64,000 nt of DNA, from assembly GCA_034687125.1 (NCBI GenBank), contig JAQGBZ010000128.1, positions 62,001-126,000 on the forward strand, read 5' to 3'. Within the stretch, counting starts at the first letter, position 1. Every line of letters begins with the position of its first letter. A program made the position numbers and the translations under genes. A model generated the notes under the pieces. The model was not told the DNA's origin. It ran no database searches and saw nothing but the letters and a program-made list of their open reading frames with translations. Below are positions 1 through 11,620 of the stretch, piece by piece. This DNA is from Neelides folsomi (taxonomy: Eukaryota; Arthropoda; Collembola; Neelipleona; Neelidae).

Positions 1-465
<465 letters not shown>

Positions 466-471
466 TCACTC

Positions 472-1558
472 CTTAAAATCACCGTTGGTACAAAAACCGA
501 ACTTCGTCAAGCACTACTGGAAAGAAAAAGAATGACCATCAATCCCAAAAATGCACCGAGTCAAAGTCATGAACGATAACATAAGAATAGATAAAGGCTC
601 TTAGATTACACCACACTCTCGGTTCATCAATAAGTATCGATTAATGTTATGTAAGAAGTGGGGTCAAAAATCTCCAATATGTTCTAGGAATTTTATTCCA
701 ACGTTCCAACACGTTAAAATGCATTGAATATGAAAACTCTCCACAATTCAATGCATTAAACTACCACACTAAGTAGCATAAATTAAATAGAGCCGGCCGG
801 CAAAATCAGTGTTCAGCAAGTATGGCGGAAAACGAACCATATGAAAGCCATCTTACTATGCTGACGTAATATATGAAACTATGAGATGAAAGCACTTTAT
901 ATGTAACAATATGCGAGATGAAGTGGATGAATCATAATGGTCCTATAATTGACGCTTGATGTGTCATGCAGAGATGAGACGCGTTGCAGTAGCGGTTGTA
1001 GCGGACCTGCATGATGGACCCAAAGGCACCAAAGGCGAGGTTGAGAAATGGCATGGTGGCGCGATTGGAGGCAATGCATATCGTGGAGCCTCCGAGTGGA
1101 AGCAGCGGAATCAACGAGGGACCTGCATGGCGCATCGTGGCCGGATCAACAGGTTCCGTGGAAACATGGCTGAGCCGCCTCCCAAGGGCAAAAGGTCGCC
1201 TTGAGTATGAGGTCCCCTTGGTCAAGGGACTCTTGGGCAAATGAATGACCTTTGTTTGGACCGCAGAGGGCCGTGGTTCGGGAGGATTCCCGGTTCGGTT
1301 CGCTCAAACTTGGAATGTATATGCATGGTGAGGGGTTGGAGAGATGAGAGGCAGTATGGTGATGGCCGGACGGCGTGCTTCCACCCGGCCGGCTCATTTA
1401 GAACCGGGTTTTACCCGACAAAGAGGTCTGACCTCTTGGAAATTTTTATGCACGGGGTTGGGGGAAAGGTCAAGGAGGATCAATGAGATGACCCGAGTGT
1501 GGGCGAAATGGAAAATTGGGGAAAAATTGGGAAAAAATGAGGAGCGAAGAAAACTTAC
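472..1558 (-). other. Probable EF1A 5' UTR intron
   Basis: Lies between the predicted leader-exon donor (1558) and the acceptor just before the EF1A ATG. The stretch 950-1480 is clearly GC-richer than its surroundings, which opens several overlapping frames on both strands; none has splice signals, family resemblance or a consistent frame, so I read it as intron sequence, possibly with enhancer content. Confidence 0.5.
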
Positions 1559-1604
1559 CAGATGCAGAGCCAAAGGCAGAAGGCAGAAGAATGAGTGAGA
1601 GCCG
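1559..1604 (-). other. EEF1A: Probable non-coding first exon of EF1A (TOP-like 5' UTR)
   Basis: On the minus strand a pyrimidine-rich stretch starting CTCTCACTCATTC (from about 1601) runs to ATCTG followed by a strong donor GTAAGTTTTC at 1558. Genes for translation factors typically start transcription at a 5' terminal oligopyrimidine tract and often have an intron in the 5' UTR, so this is most likely the EF1A leader exon. The exact start is not determined; a TATA-like CTAAATAG lies on the minus strand near 1661-1668. Confidence 0.6.
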
Positions 1605-2013
1605 AGTCGGTCCTTGTCCCTTCCCTTCCTACCTCCACCTACGGGTCGGGCTGCAATTGCTATTTAGTTCAACATCAATTTAAAAATGATATTTAAAGTT
1701 AAAATATTTTAAACTTATATAAAAGCAATTCTAATGACATTTAGGATTGAGTAATGTTATGATTTGAATTTTAAATCGATGATTAAAGTTTAATTTTGTG
1801 AGTTGTTGGAGGTTTTAAAAGGATTTTCAACCTCGTTTTTTTGATAACAAAAACATGTAGGGGAATTTACATTTCGGTTTATTGTGAAATTCCTTCCATG
1901 TTCCGTGAAACCCAACCCGTTCGTTCTATAAACCGGGAATTTGTAAAATTATCATAGCGAGATTTAGGCACTAGCAAATTAGTTTTTCCGATTTCCCATT
2001 TTGGAGAACTAAA
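1605..2013. promoter_or_regulatory. Divergent promoter region between EF1A and uS14m
   Basis: About 400 bp separate the EF1A leader (-) from the uS14m start codon (+). It must contain both promoters. No convincing TATA box at the right spacing was found for either gene; the rest is AT-rich. Confidence 0.5.
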
Positions 2014-2741
2014 ATGTCGATTGTGCTAAATTCGATTAAATTAAAGGTGACTTTGTGCATTTTAATTTATATGAAGAGTTATTAATGGCAGTATTTTGAT
2101 CGGTATATTGAAAATGTTTAATTTTTTTTATTATAGTTGTCAAAAACTCTCCAATTACTTCCTATTCAGCTTTGTGGGATTCAAAATCAACAGAATCGCA
2201 ATGTTTCCTATGACGTTGGGAATCTGGCAGGTCGACTCAAATGGGCTGATTGGAATATGAGACGAGACTATATTAGAAGAAGGGCCATTTCAAAATTTGG
2301 TGATGAAAGAAGAAGACTCGAATCCATTCAAATGGCGATTGAAATTATGCCCCGAGAACTTATTGTAATCATTTAATTTTGAAAAGCAATCATAATGTTT
2401 TTACACATGAATATTGTAAATATTTAAGTAAAAACTAATTTCATATTGTGTCATTAAAGGAAGCTGCAGCGGAAGACGATAAAAAATTCCCCAGAGATTC
2501 AGGCGTTTTGAGGGCATCTCCCCGCTGTGCGATGACATCAAGACGAAGTTGCAAAGGTCCGGGGATGAAATTATGGAGGATAAGCAGAATTATGCTCCGT
2601 GAACTCTCAGATAGAAATAAGATCTCTGGTGTTCAAAGAGCACTTTGGGGCAGATCATTTGGAGTTATTGACCCTTATTCATATGAACCCCCTGAACCTT
2701 TAAGCTTAACCGAAATGGAGCAAATTAAAAAATTAAAATAG
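2014..2741 (+). CDS. MRPS14: Mitochondrial small ribosomal subunit protein uS14m
   Basis: Component of the mitoribosomal small subunit head. Three exons: 2014-2046, 2137-2364, 2460-2741, all joined in phase 0 (donors GTGACT and GTAATC, acceptors TTATAG and TAAAG), giving 180 residues. The short first exon supplies a basic, acid-free N-terminus suited to mitochondrial import. The body shows the uS14 hallmarks: KWADWNMRRDYIRRR, then RCAMTSRR, the WRISRIMLRELSDRNKISGVQRALW C-terminal core (split here: WRISRIMLREL and ISGVQRALW). It lacks the zinc-binding cysteines found in some uS14 forms, as usual for the mitochondrial protein. Human MRPS14 is shorter (128 residues); the extra length is at the N-terminus and in a Pro-rich tail (PYSYEPPEP). 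A poly(A) signal follows at 2779. Confidence 0.93.
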
Positions 2742-2778
2742 CCATTGTATTTATACCAATTTCTAATCATTTAAATTA

Positions 2779-2784
2779 AATAAA
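2779..2784 (+). terminator. Poly(A) signal AATAAA for uS14m
   Basis: Canonical hexamer 38 bp after the stop codon of the uS14m gene. Confidence 0.6.
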
Positions 2785-2915
2785 AGTATGCATTGTTATA
2801 TGGAATTAATTTATGTCACTAAATTAAAAAATCGTATGTTCAATAATAGACTATTTTAGATAAAATATAGATTTTCGCAAATAAAAGAAAAAGTTTAAGA
2901 AAGAACAAACAATTC

Positions 2916-2921
2916 TTTATT
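2916..2921 (-). terminator. Poly(A) signal AATAAA for ribosomal protein P1
   Basis: Minus-strand AATAAA about 45 bp beyond the P1 stop codon; the uS14m and P1 3' ends face each other within about 220 bp. Confidence 0.6.
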
Positions 2922-2964
2922 TAAATCTTTGTGAAGTCCATTGGAATTCTTCAACTTGAAGAAA

Positions 2965-3515
2965 TTAGTCGAAAAGACCTGAAATAAAATTTAGAAAGCA
3001 TAATTAATAATCATTCAAAAGATTCCTTTTATGATTCGTTCCTATTCATTTTATAAAATTAGATAATTTCATATTGCAATGAATTACCGAATCCCATGTC
3101 ATCATCCGATCCTTCGTCCGACTCTTCCTTCTTCTTCTCCTCCTTTGCTGGCTTGGCATCTCCACCAGCAGCAGCAGCGACAGGAGCAGCAGCTGCAGCC
3201 GGGGCGGCGCCAACTCCTGACCCGACGTTGGTGATCAGGTCCTTCACCTTGATACCTTCGAGGGCCTTGGCGAAGAGACCGGGCCAATAAGGCTCAACAT
3301 CGACACCGGCAGCCTTCAAGAGGGTCATGATCTTTTCCCCCTATTTAAAATGAAATGACCGGTTAATCATTAGCCGCTAATGGACAAAGAACATGCCGGT
3401 TATAATTTTATTAAAAATGAGAATTCCAAAACGCTTTTTTTACCGAGATGGTAATGTCGTCATCGGTGAGGATGAGGGCAGCGTAGACACAAGCGAGTTC
3501 AGCAGTATTCGTCAT
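2965..3515 (-). CDS. RPLP1: Large ribosomal subunit stalk protein P1
   Basis: Acidic stalk protein of the cytosolic 60S subunit; with P2 and P0 it recruits elongation factors. Three coding exons: 3515-3444, 3340-3088, 2978-2965, phases 0 and 1, 112 residues. Exon 1 encodes the start of the dimerisation helix domain ([19 protein letters not shown]), exon 2 continues [21 protein letters not shown], followed by the Ala/Gly hinge and the acidic [20 protein letters not shown]. Only 14 nt of the last exon are coding; they complete GFG with LFD and the stop, restoring the invariant C-terminal MGFGLFD that contacts elongation factors. Introns are 103 and 109 bp. The tiny last exon would be missed by simple frame scanning. 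Neighbour EF1A works on the same stalk, but they are separate transcription units. Confidence 0.97.
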
Positions 3516-4412
3516 TTTTTTGTAGTTAAAAAAATTAAATGTGCAAGTCGCCGAAAATGGACCTTAGCTCTTACGAGAACAAGCACAGAATGTGAACATG
3601 CTTCTTTTAGCAATATGGATGGATAAAACAACTCAAAGCGTTGAAGTAGATGGCACACATCCCTAAGAATACATTTTCTCATACTGCCCCAAATCCATCT
3701 GACTCTTAATTGATGATGAAGAACAATGCAAAGATGCAATGCAATGCAATATTTAATGCAATGAAGTGCAGAGGCTGTATTGAATGGATTTTAGCAATGT
3801 AAATTGCAATCATATAAATGGTATATGGTATGAAAATAAATCCTTTATATAAGTTGATTCATTTTATTGTTAAATGAAAATATACAGGTTCACAGTTCGT
3901 TCCAATGCACAGCACGGAAGCGTTTAAAAACGGTTTTTATTTTTTTTGCTAATCAGTTAATTTATCGTAAAAATCATATAATTTTATTTGTAACAAAAGG
4001 TCATGGCTAATGGCTAACAAAATTAACTTTCCAATTCGACTTGTAGTTAATTAGTCATAATAAGCCATTGATTTAAAATACGCTTAAGTCAATGATTAAA
4101 TTCTGTTTAAAATAACATTTCGTCTTATGTTTTGAAGTATTAAATTAACGATATACTATGTATGAATTAGTTAACTACTTTTTATCACTTTTTGTATTTA
4201 GACGTAATAATTATCATTATAAATATTTTTATAATTGATAAATATTTTCTCAGACTTGTGGCAAAAGTTTTTTAAAATCTAATTCTCTGTATGTATATAA
4301 ATTGACGACGATTGAGATTAATATAAATAAAAACACGATGTTTAATTTTACATTTCTTCAGTACCTTATACATATACCCTATACTGTATATAATGAAGTG
4401 ACTTAAATCAAT
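3516..4412. other. Intergenic region between P1 and HMG-CoA lyase
   Basis: Contains the P1 promoter (near 3520-3600) and the 3' flank of HMG-CoA lyase. Around 3725-3770 there is a short run of imperfect TGCAA repeats. Nothing else recognised. Confidence 0.5.
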
Positions 4413-6192
4413 TTAAGATTTCTGTGAGAGAGCGAGGCCGGCTTTGGAGTTAGTCTTTCTGTCTAAAACTTTGCAAATAAAGTCAGCGGCAAGTAAAAGT
4501 TTCTTAAGGTCAACTCCAGTTTCGATTTGCATCCCTTGAAGCATGTAAACAACATCTTCTGTCGCCACGTTTCCACTTGCTCCTTTAGCATAAGGACATC
4601 CTCCCAATCCTGTAAAGCATAATTAGAATTTTCTATCAAAATCGTGTTTTTATTTTATGTATTTATTTACATTGGTACAAGTTAATATTGTACCTTATGT
4701 ATTTGAATAATAAATATTTTATAATTAAGTTATTAAAAATACCAGCAACGGATGAATCAAGCACAGATATTCCCATCTGAAAAATAAAGACTTTTGTAAT
4801 TTTGAGAAAACATAAGCTATAATTAACAACATAAGCTTTTCAGATTTAATAAACGCATATGCTCCTTTATAAACCAAATTCTTTTTAGTGGAGTATTAGT
4901 TAACAGTCGGACCCCATAACCATACCATGTTTAGGAGTAATATAATAGTGTGAAGAAGAAATGAAATATTCCATGTTTAAAGTTACCTCTAAAGCGGTTA
5001 AGATATTAGGTAGAGCCTGTCCGTAAGTATCATGACAATGAACTGCAACGGCCTCAATGGGTAATTGTTTGAGAACTTCTTCCAATACCGCTCTCATTGT
5101 TCCAGGGGTTCCAACTCCGATCGTATCGCCAAGTGAGATCTCGTAACAGCCCATGTCAAACATTTGTCGAGCTACTTTAGCCACGATTGTAGGCGATATA
5201 ACACCTAAAATTATTCAAAATTGTAAATTAAAATTCTGTTTACAATTGGCGAGAAATAAGATAGTATTTAGTTATTTAATATTTTCTAAAGATCTACTTT
5301 AAAATATTATATTCGAACCTTCATATGGGCAGCCACAGACGCATGAAATGTAACCGCGAACTTTAATTCCTTGTTTCTTCGACAAGCTCATCACCTTTAA
5401 TTAATTATAAATTGATATTATACCTAATTACTTTCATATAATGTTACAAAGTTATAATTATAATGTTGAAGTCAAACTTACATCATGAAAGCGATTAAGG
5501 GATTCGGCAATGGAACAATTGATGTTCTTTTGACTAAAGGTTTCAGAAGCAGCTCCAAATATAGCGATTTCTTTAACACCGGCTCCAAGCTTAATGAAAA
5601 ATAAAAATAAAAATCATGTTATAAATAATCGGATAACATACAATTTAATCTATATATTAGAATATTAATAAATGTTTAAATAGGTTTGGTTAGTGGTGAT
5701 TTCGGGAGTAAACTTACAGCAGATTCAAGACCCTTCACATTAGGTACCAAAACAGGATAATCGACACCAGATTTCTTTTCTATTTGGCTAAATACTTTGG
5801 CATGATCACCCATCTGAGGAACCCATTTTGGTGAAACAAAACTGAAATATAAAATATAATAATTATAAAATAAATAATCAAGCTAATTGAAATTTTGGGA
5901 TAAAATTAAAAAAATTAATATACGAGTTAAAATCTTACCTTGTCACTTCAATGGACTGAAGACCTGTCTGAGAAAGTCTGTTGATAAATTCGACCTTATC
6001 TTGGGTCGAAACAAGGTTGGATTCATTCTGGAGGCCGTCTCTTGGGCCAACTTCCACAATCCTCACTCTTTTGGGGAATGCGGGTCTCGAGATCTGTAAT
6101 GTTTCCCATTCATTCCAATTTCCGACCGGCTCAATGAGCGAGTAGATTGACACTTGCGAGTTGTTATTAGATGCGTATCGGGAGCGTGACAT
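4413..6192 (-). CDS. HMGCL: Hydroxymethylglutaryl-CoA lyase, mitochondrial
   Basis: Cleaves HMG-CoA to acetyl-CoA and acetoacetate, the last step of ketogenesis and leucine breakdown, in the mitochondrial matrix. Seven coding exons: 6192-5939, 5841-5718, 5589-5482, 5394-5319, 5204-4987, 4776-4743, 4609-4413; phases all agree and give 336 residues (human 325). Visible active-site elements: [12 protein letters not shown] with R51/D52, HCHDTYGQ with metal ligands H243 and H245, and the family signature [11 protein letters not shown] with catalytic C276, followed by GASGN (N285). Numbering is offset by exactly ten from the human enzyme from R41 onward. No peroxisomal -CKL tail. The ATG at 6192 is the first in-frame one in this exon, but the N-terminus it gives (about 40 residues with several acidic ones) is a poor mitochondrial presequence; see the upstream exon at 7065-7254. 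Confidence 0.96.
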
Positions 6193-6234
6193 TTTAGCAA
6201 AGCTTGTCAAAAGAGTTTCAAGATAAAGAAGAAA

Positions 6235-7064
6235 CTGATAATAAACACACAAAAAGGACAAACATTCAAAATGGCAATTCGTAAAAAGCTTAGTATTCTA
6301 CAAAAAAGTGTAATGATGTAATGAATGAAAGTGAAAGATTAATAAATCAATAACATTGAAAACACTATTTATAAATTAGGTCAGATACGAGCGATAAAAT
6401 CTTGAATATTCTGTCTATGGTTTATCAAATTTTTAAAGTCTGATATTGCAATTATAAGTTTAATGAGATAAAATATTGAAATAAAACGTAGATTCCTGAA
6501 TTTCACAATGACACAATTTTATAAAGACTAGACAAAATATTTATGAAACAATAACTATTTATGAAATATTTTTCTTTGTTTAAATAAAGGATAAATAATC
6601 TTGGTCTAAAGGTCAGTGAAATAACGGAACCAACGAGTCCAATTTTTACATCACAAGAAAGTATAGGTTATTCTTGATATTGTTAAATTTTAAATTATTA
6701 TAAGCTCATTTGCTACCTGAAAAGATTAATAAAATAAAATGTGTGGATGGATTTTATTTTAAACCCAAGCTGAACTTATTTGGAGATCAAAGTCAAACAA
6801 ACATAGAAAACAAAAAACAGGGCTACAAATGGCCAAAACTTAGGTCATGCACAAGAATGTAATTTAACTGTTAAAGTGGATCGAACACAAATTGTTAGTA
6901 GCCCATATGCAATATTGAAGCTTGAACATTTTATAAATTTTTAAATCATTCCTTATTCCAATGCACAGAAAAGTTAAGTTTAAAAAAATAAAATATTTCG
7001 GGTTTTGTAGAAAAGTAATGTAAAAATAAACTTAATTCACATCCACTTAATTAAATTAACTCAC
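6235..7064 (-). other. Probable first intron or 5' flank of HMG-CoA lyase
   Basis: Either the intron joining the candidate presequence exon to the main gene or plain upstream DNA. AT-rich, with no other coding signal seen. Confidence 0.4.
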
Positions 7065-7254
7065 GTAAGTTCCGTAACTTCGACACGCATTTTTAAGGAG
7101 TAAAAGTACATTGACTCTGTACGGGTGCAACATTGATTCTTGTGACTTGTCTGAATTGAAAAAGTTCTTGGTGAATCCCAAAAGTCCTTCTTTTGAGGTT
7201 GATAGCTTTCCACGTAGATAGGCTTCAAGATCCAGAGCTGTTCTTGGTTACAAC
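7065..7254 (-). other. HMGCL: Candidate upstream exon of HMG-CoA lyase encoding a presequence
   Basis: An island bounded on the minus strand by an acceptor (CCTTCAG, exon from 7254) and a consensus donor GTGAGT (exon end 7065). From an ATG at 7133 it stays open for 23 codons (MLHPYRVNVLLLLKNACRSY...), basic and hydrophobic with no acidic residue. The donor is phase 0 and matches an acceptor TTTATTATCAG at 6235, after which 14 open codons (FLLYLETLL...) lead straight into the 6192 ATG. Joining them would give a 373-residue precursor with a credible mitochondrial targeting sequence. A second frame of the exon is also open, so it could instead be 5' UTR or belong to another transcript. Confidence 0.45.
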
Positions 7255-8158
7255 CTGAAGGATTAAATAATAATGACCATTAAACTCAACTTGAAAAGTG
7301 TTGGAATAAAAATTAGTTTGAATATTCATTACATTCATTGGTTTGGGTATGTAACTAAATAATCTACAGTAAAGGAAGATTTGCGATCAGATTGTGTGTA
7401 TTTTGCAACTACGAATGTATAATATTAAACTTAATTACCTATGAGTAATTAAGTCTTTGTATAAATATCATAATAACAATTTTTCATTTGTGAATTCTTA
7501 TGTTCGTGTGAAAGTAGAATATAAAGTTCACTCAATACTTTAGAGCTTCTCTTTCAATTTATTTCAATGCAAGTTCCCCATACATTAACACTCGCACGTG
7601 TCTTATAAACTAAAGCTATCTAATCACAAATAAGAAAATTTCATAATGACTACACTGCATAGCCTACATTATAGGTAACTTTTAATCATAAATTTAATAT
7701 GGTTTATTGTTTTTGAAATACGTCATTATTCCTTACCTATTTTGATTGCAGTTCAGATAATTTTCATTAGAATCAAGGTATTGACGCTGACTAGTTGAGA
7801 TTAACTACAAAATCACAATTTAAAGATGATTACATAATCTTAATTGCCAGTTGAAATAAACGTGACGAAGTGGATTGATGAAGAAATTAATTTGTGATGT
7901 AAAATAAGAAAGTCAGAATGAAAGTGAAAGTATCGCAAGATCTAATCTTGTATCACATTCATTTTATTATTACGCTCCTAATTTTCATAAATGAAAAGCT
8001 CGTCTATTCATTCCGTAAAAGTTTCTATTTATTAGACACGACATTTTGTATATTTTGCGCATTTATAGTATTAGTAGAATATTTTATAAAATATTTAGGC
8101 ATTATTAGTATAAAGACAAAAAATTATATTTGAGATTTACAACTTATCATTGAATGAA
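7255..8158. other. Intergenic region upstream of HMG-CoA lyase
   Basis: Should hold the HMG-CoA lyase promoter and the 3' flank of the IF3mt gene (minus-strand AATAAA near 7961). A short open frame at 7918-8133 has AT-driven composition and no support. Confidence 0.4.
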
Positions 8159-9298
8159 TTAGGAAGAGGATTTATTTTCCTTTTCATTAGATTGATCTAA
8201 CTCGTTGTCTTTCTTTACACTTTTTGCCTTTTTCGGTGGATTCACTTGAAATTTGATTTGTGAATCTTTTACTACTTTTTGAATAATTCGATGTGGAGTA
8301 TCTTTGATGGAGTTTTCAATTATTTTATATACATTTTCCTGTGAGGAATATATAAATTATTCTAAAATAATTGGCATTCAAAATATTACTTACGCTATAA
8401 TAATTATTATTTTATTATGTGAATTATAAAGTGCAAATCAATTATATATTGTATATCTTTATCATTAAACTTACTGGATCTCCTTTTCCGATATTGGAAA
8501 TAAAAACTCGCACATATATTCCCTTTTCAACCCATTTCAATAGACTTTTAATTTTAGCTAATACATCGTTGCTGGAAATGTTTGATTTTAATAACAAGGT
8601 TTTTTCTTCATTTTTGGGCTTCTTCGTGGCTTCTTCTGTAAAGAAATAAATATTTAATATGATTAATTTAATTAGATTAGCACGTTAATTAAAAAAATTA
8701 TAAGAAAAATATAAATATGTTTTTATTCAAGTGTTCATTTGTACCTTCGGTATTCAACAAATCATGTTTGGATGTTAGTTTGTAAACTTTTTTCTCAGTT
8801 TTAAGATTTTCATCTTTGCTGTCAACTAATTTCATTAATGCATTTCTCTTTTTCGCAATACGTTGAGCTTCATCAAGGGTTTGAATTGATATGCTACTAT
8901 CTTCGCTTATGAGTATAACCTTTTGATCAGCTTCAAGTTTTAATGCTTTACTTTTAATTTTTTCTTTCTTGGCCAAATTTTTCTCAATGTCTTTCAAATT
9001 GGCATCGGAAGCAAGTTTCCTGTGAAAATTCCGTATATTAAATATTATTATTAGGTATAATATAAATCATTAATCTTAATCATCTAATTGTAAGGTGTAA
9101 TATCGTAATTCAAAATTATCATATTTTTTCTTACCGTGAAAATATCAAGTTAAACTGTGCTTCCGTTTCGAATTTCATCATAAATGACTTTGGAGTATAA
9201 ATTGAAAAATTTTTCCTGTTTGCATTGATGATACTCTTGAGAGAAAAAGATGAAGAAGAAAGTATCAATGAAGTTAATCTCCTTATTCCAAGATCCAT
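8159..9298 (-). CDS. MTIF3: Mitochondrial translation initiation factor 3
   Basis: Mitochondrial IF3 binds the small mitoribosomal subunit, keeps the subunits apart and helps select the start codon. Four exons: 9298-9135, 9019-8745, 8635-8475, 8338-8159; phases 2, 1 and 0 match and give 259 residues (human 278). Residues 1-50 form a Ser/Arg-rich mitochondrial presequence (MDLGIRRLTSLILSSSS). The IF3 N-domain is recognisable at about 83-137 (KVILISEDSSISIQTLDEAQ, IAKKRNALMKLVD), then a short Lys-rich linker, and the C-domain (LLLKSNISSNDVLAKIKSLL, KWVEKGIYVRVFISN). The tail is a charged Lys/Asn/Ser-rich extension typical of mitochondrial IF3. Identity rests on domain order and motif pattern rather than long identical stretches, since this family diverges quickly. 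Confidence 0.85.
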
Positions 9299-10412
9299 TT
9301 CTAATGTAAATTATTTCTTGTACAATATGATTGAGTAATTATTTTTAATTATGAATAAGTTGAAATTATATATTTAATACAGATGATTATTTTATCAAAA
9401 TTTATATGATATCCGAAATCGAAACGATAACGGAACAAAAACAAAAAGAAAGTAGTAGCTGTAAATGATTTTTGATTCACCGCCTTTATATTCGAGAAAA
9501 TCGTCATATAGCACCACAATACCACATTGAATGTGGAACATTTTATCAACAATCTTTTCAACAAAATATTTCATACGGAGTTTTCGAAATAAACTCATGA
9601 ATTGAATAGGTACACATACATACATTTAATATAAATAAATTAAAGAATAGAGCATGATCGTTTTAATAATTAATATACTTGTGATTGTTATTGTTTGATA
9701 AATTAGAAACGATTTGAAATAAAGATAAAAATAGTTGAATATTATTGATTCGATTTAATTGCATGTGACAAAGATATTATTATTCATAAAAATAAAAATC
9801 ACCACGTACTATACAGTGTACATTTAAAATTCATGTAGGATATTGGATAATGTGATATAGAATCCCAATTATATTTTATTAAATATTAATAATATTAATG
9901 TGTAGTATAGTTAAGTGGTATTGCCAAATAAGATAATAATTTGACATAAGAGTACTTCAGTTATAATATTTATAAGATATAACTACATACAACACGTCAT
10001 TTAAAATCATATCGTTAGATAATCAATATTAATATTATTACTCTGTACATTTTAGATAATGAAATATCTATTAAACTTATACACTTTACAATTGTGACTC
10101 TTTGTACTAAAACTCTGCTTTATACTGCTTTTATAACTTTTGTGAAGTTGTAATTACAAAAAACAAAGTTGATTTATTCTAAAACTATCAGGAATATTCC
10201 AAAAAAAGTTTACTTGGTTCTTATGGCGTTGCACAAAAAACATATAGTTTGTTTTAAATTAAAAATAGATTTATAGAGATTTTTATATAAAATCTATTTT
10301 TAATTTAAAACAAACTATAGGTATTATGTGCAGCGCCATAAGAATCTAGTAAACTTTGTTTGGAACATTCCTAGTAATTTGTATTTAGAATAATTTTAAA
10401 ACGATAATGAAA
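9299..10412. other. Intergenic region with a long foldback repeat
   Basis: Between the IF3mt start and the 3' end of the C2-like gene. Very AT-rich. The only structured element is the hairpin repeat at 10174-10393; small open frames at 9349-9625 are unsupported. Confidence 0.5.
10174..10393. repeat. Long imperfect inverted repeat (MITE-like foldback)
   Basis: The left arm (10174-10272) and right arm (10290-10393) are reverse complements over about 95 bp with a few mismatches and small gaps, e.g. TTATTCTAAA/TTTAGAATAA at the outer ends, TTCTTATGGCG against CGCCATAAGAA, and AATAGATTT/AAATCTATT around an AT-rich loop of about 17 nt. Size (220 bp), near-complete pairing and AT-rich flanks suggest a foldback MITE; a hairpin RNA locus is an alternative. 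No clear target duplication. Confidence 0.8.
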
Positions 10413-11620
10413 TTAAATGTCCCAATTATTATACAATGCTGCTGCATTTCGTCTGGACGGAGGTTTTGAAGCAATGACCTTATTAACTTCTCTTGAAAGT
10501 TCCTCAATCGAAGGAAATATTTCCTTTTCATTTGATTTCTGCTTCGTTTGATCATCTATCCCATTCAATCTTTTTCGATTTTGATTGAAAGCTTTAATGA
10601 TATCGTTGAGATTCCCAATATCACCATCTTTCTCTAAAGCCCTTGTTGTTTGAACCTTCGACTTTTCAGGAATAAATGATTTTTCATCATAAACTACAGG
10701 TTTCAGTCGCCTTTCGTTCGTAGGTTTTAAAGATTTCTCAATAAACTTAATTACATTTGGATACTTTGTTTCTTCCGATTTTGTGAAACGAGTTTGTAAA
10801 GACGTCTCAAATCTCTTTGACTGTTTTTCAAGATCGGCTATTTCGTCTACAAGTTTATCTTCCTCTTTTTTAAATTGTTCGCTAGAATGATTTTTCACCG
10901 GAGATTGAGATGCATGAGATTCGCTAGTAAACGAGTCGGTCTGAACGGCTGAACTTGAGATTCCTCTTTCTTCTGCAGATAAAGATGAAGGTGAATTGTT
11001 AAAATACGAAGACGTCCTGGGAGAAAATAATGTTTTGGGGATGTCTGGTCCTTGGAATCCGTCTGAAATATTTACTTCTATTTTGAAGAGAATCATTCCT
11101 TGCTTTGTATTTTCAATAGGATTCAGAACATTCAGCCACTGTATAAATAAATACAAGATGTTAATAATAAGGTTAAGTTACTGTTAATCATACCATTGTA
11201 TTTAACAAAAAAATTCAATTTATTAAATCAAGTCATAATAATATATTATAGTATGTGTTTGAATATGGAATAAGTATTATTAACACTGATAGATGTATAA
11301 AGTTAACATGCTTGAAGTGATGGACTCAAATTTCTGTCCTTGAACAATGGATCAACAAGATATTTTGTTAATCCAAAAAAGGTTGGTTTTTCATCTTGAT
11401 CTTTGATCCAAAACTCTACAAATATCCAAATTTCTTTGTCATTTCTTGGAAAACATTTGGATATTTGCAATTTAGGAAGTTTGACGAGAACCCGTTCTCT
11501 ATCAGCCTCAACGTCCACTTTGGTCCAATGAGTTCTTATTTTATATGTTAAGCACTTCTCTTTTTGTTTAATTTGAGATTTGAATGTGTTTCCTAATATT
11601 TCAACTAATATGTCTACCAT
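10413..11620 (-). CDS. Short C2-like domain protein with coiled-coil tail, function unknown
   Basis: Two exons, 11620-11312 and 11138-10413, giving about 344 residues. The N-terminal 135 residues have alternating beta-strand pattern with elements such as FVEFWIKDQDE, FFGLTKYLVDPLF and, across the intron, WLNVLNPIENTKQGMILFKI, which resembles the C-terminal strands of C2 domains in centriole/cilium proteins (C2CD3/CEP120 style). After that come a Ser-rich linker, a Glu/Lys-rich predicted coiled coil (EEDKLVDEIADLEKQSKRF, about residues 180-200), and a basic, poorly structured C-terminus. Phase requires the first exon to end at CAA followed by GCATGT, so the intron would be GC-AG; the nearby GT at 11307 breaks the frame. 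I do not recognise a specific orthologue. It lies head-to-head with TTC37, about 300 bp apart. Confidence 0.7.

Noticed and set aside
897-1598. Several overlapping open frames on both strands
   Set aside because: GC-rich composition lowers stop frequency; frames overlap each other on both strands, lack splice logic and lie in the probable EF1A leader intron.
7918-8133. 71-codon plus-strand frame with hydrophobic look
   Set aside because: AT-rich Phe/Ile/Tyr composition is typical of random AT-rich DNA; no promoter, splice or homology cue.
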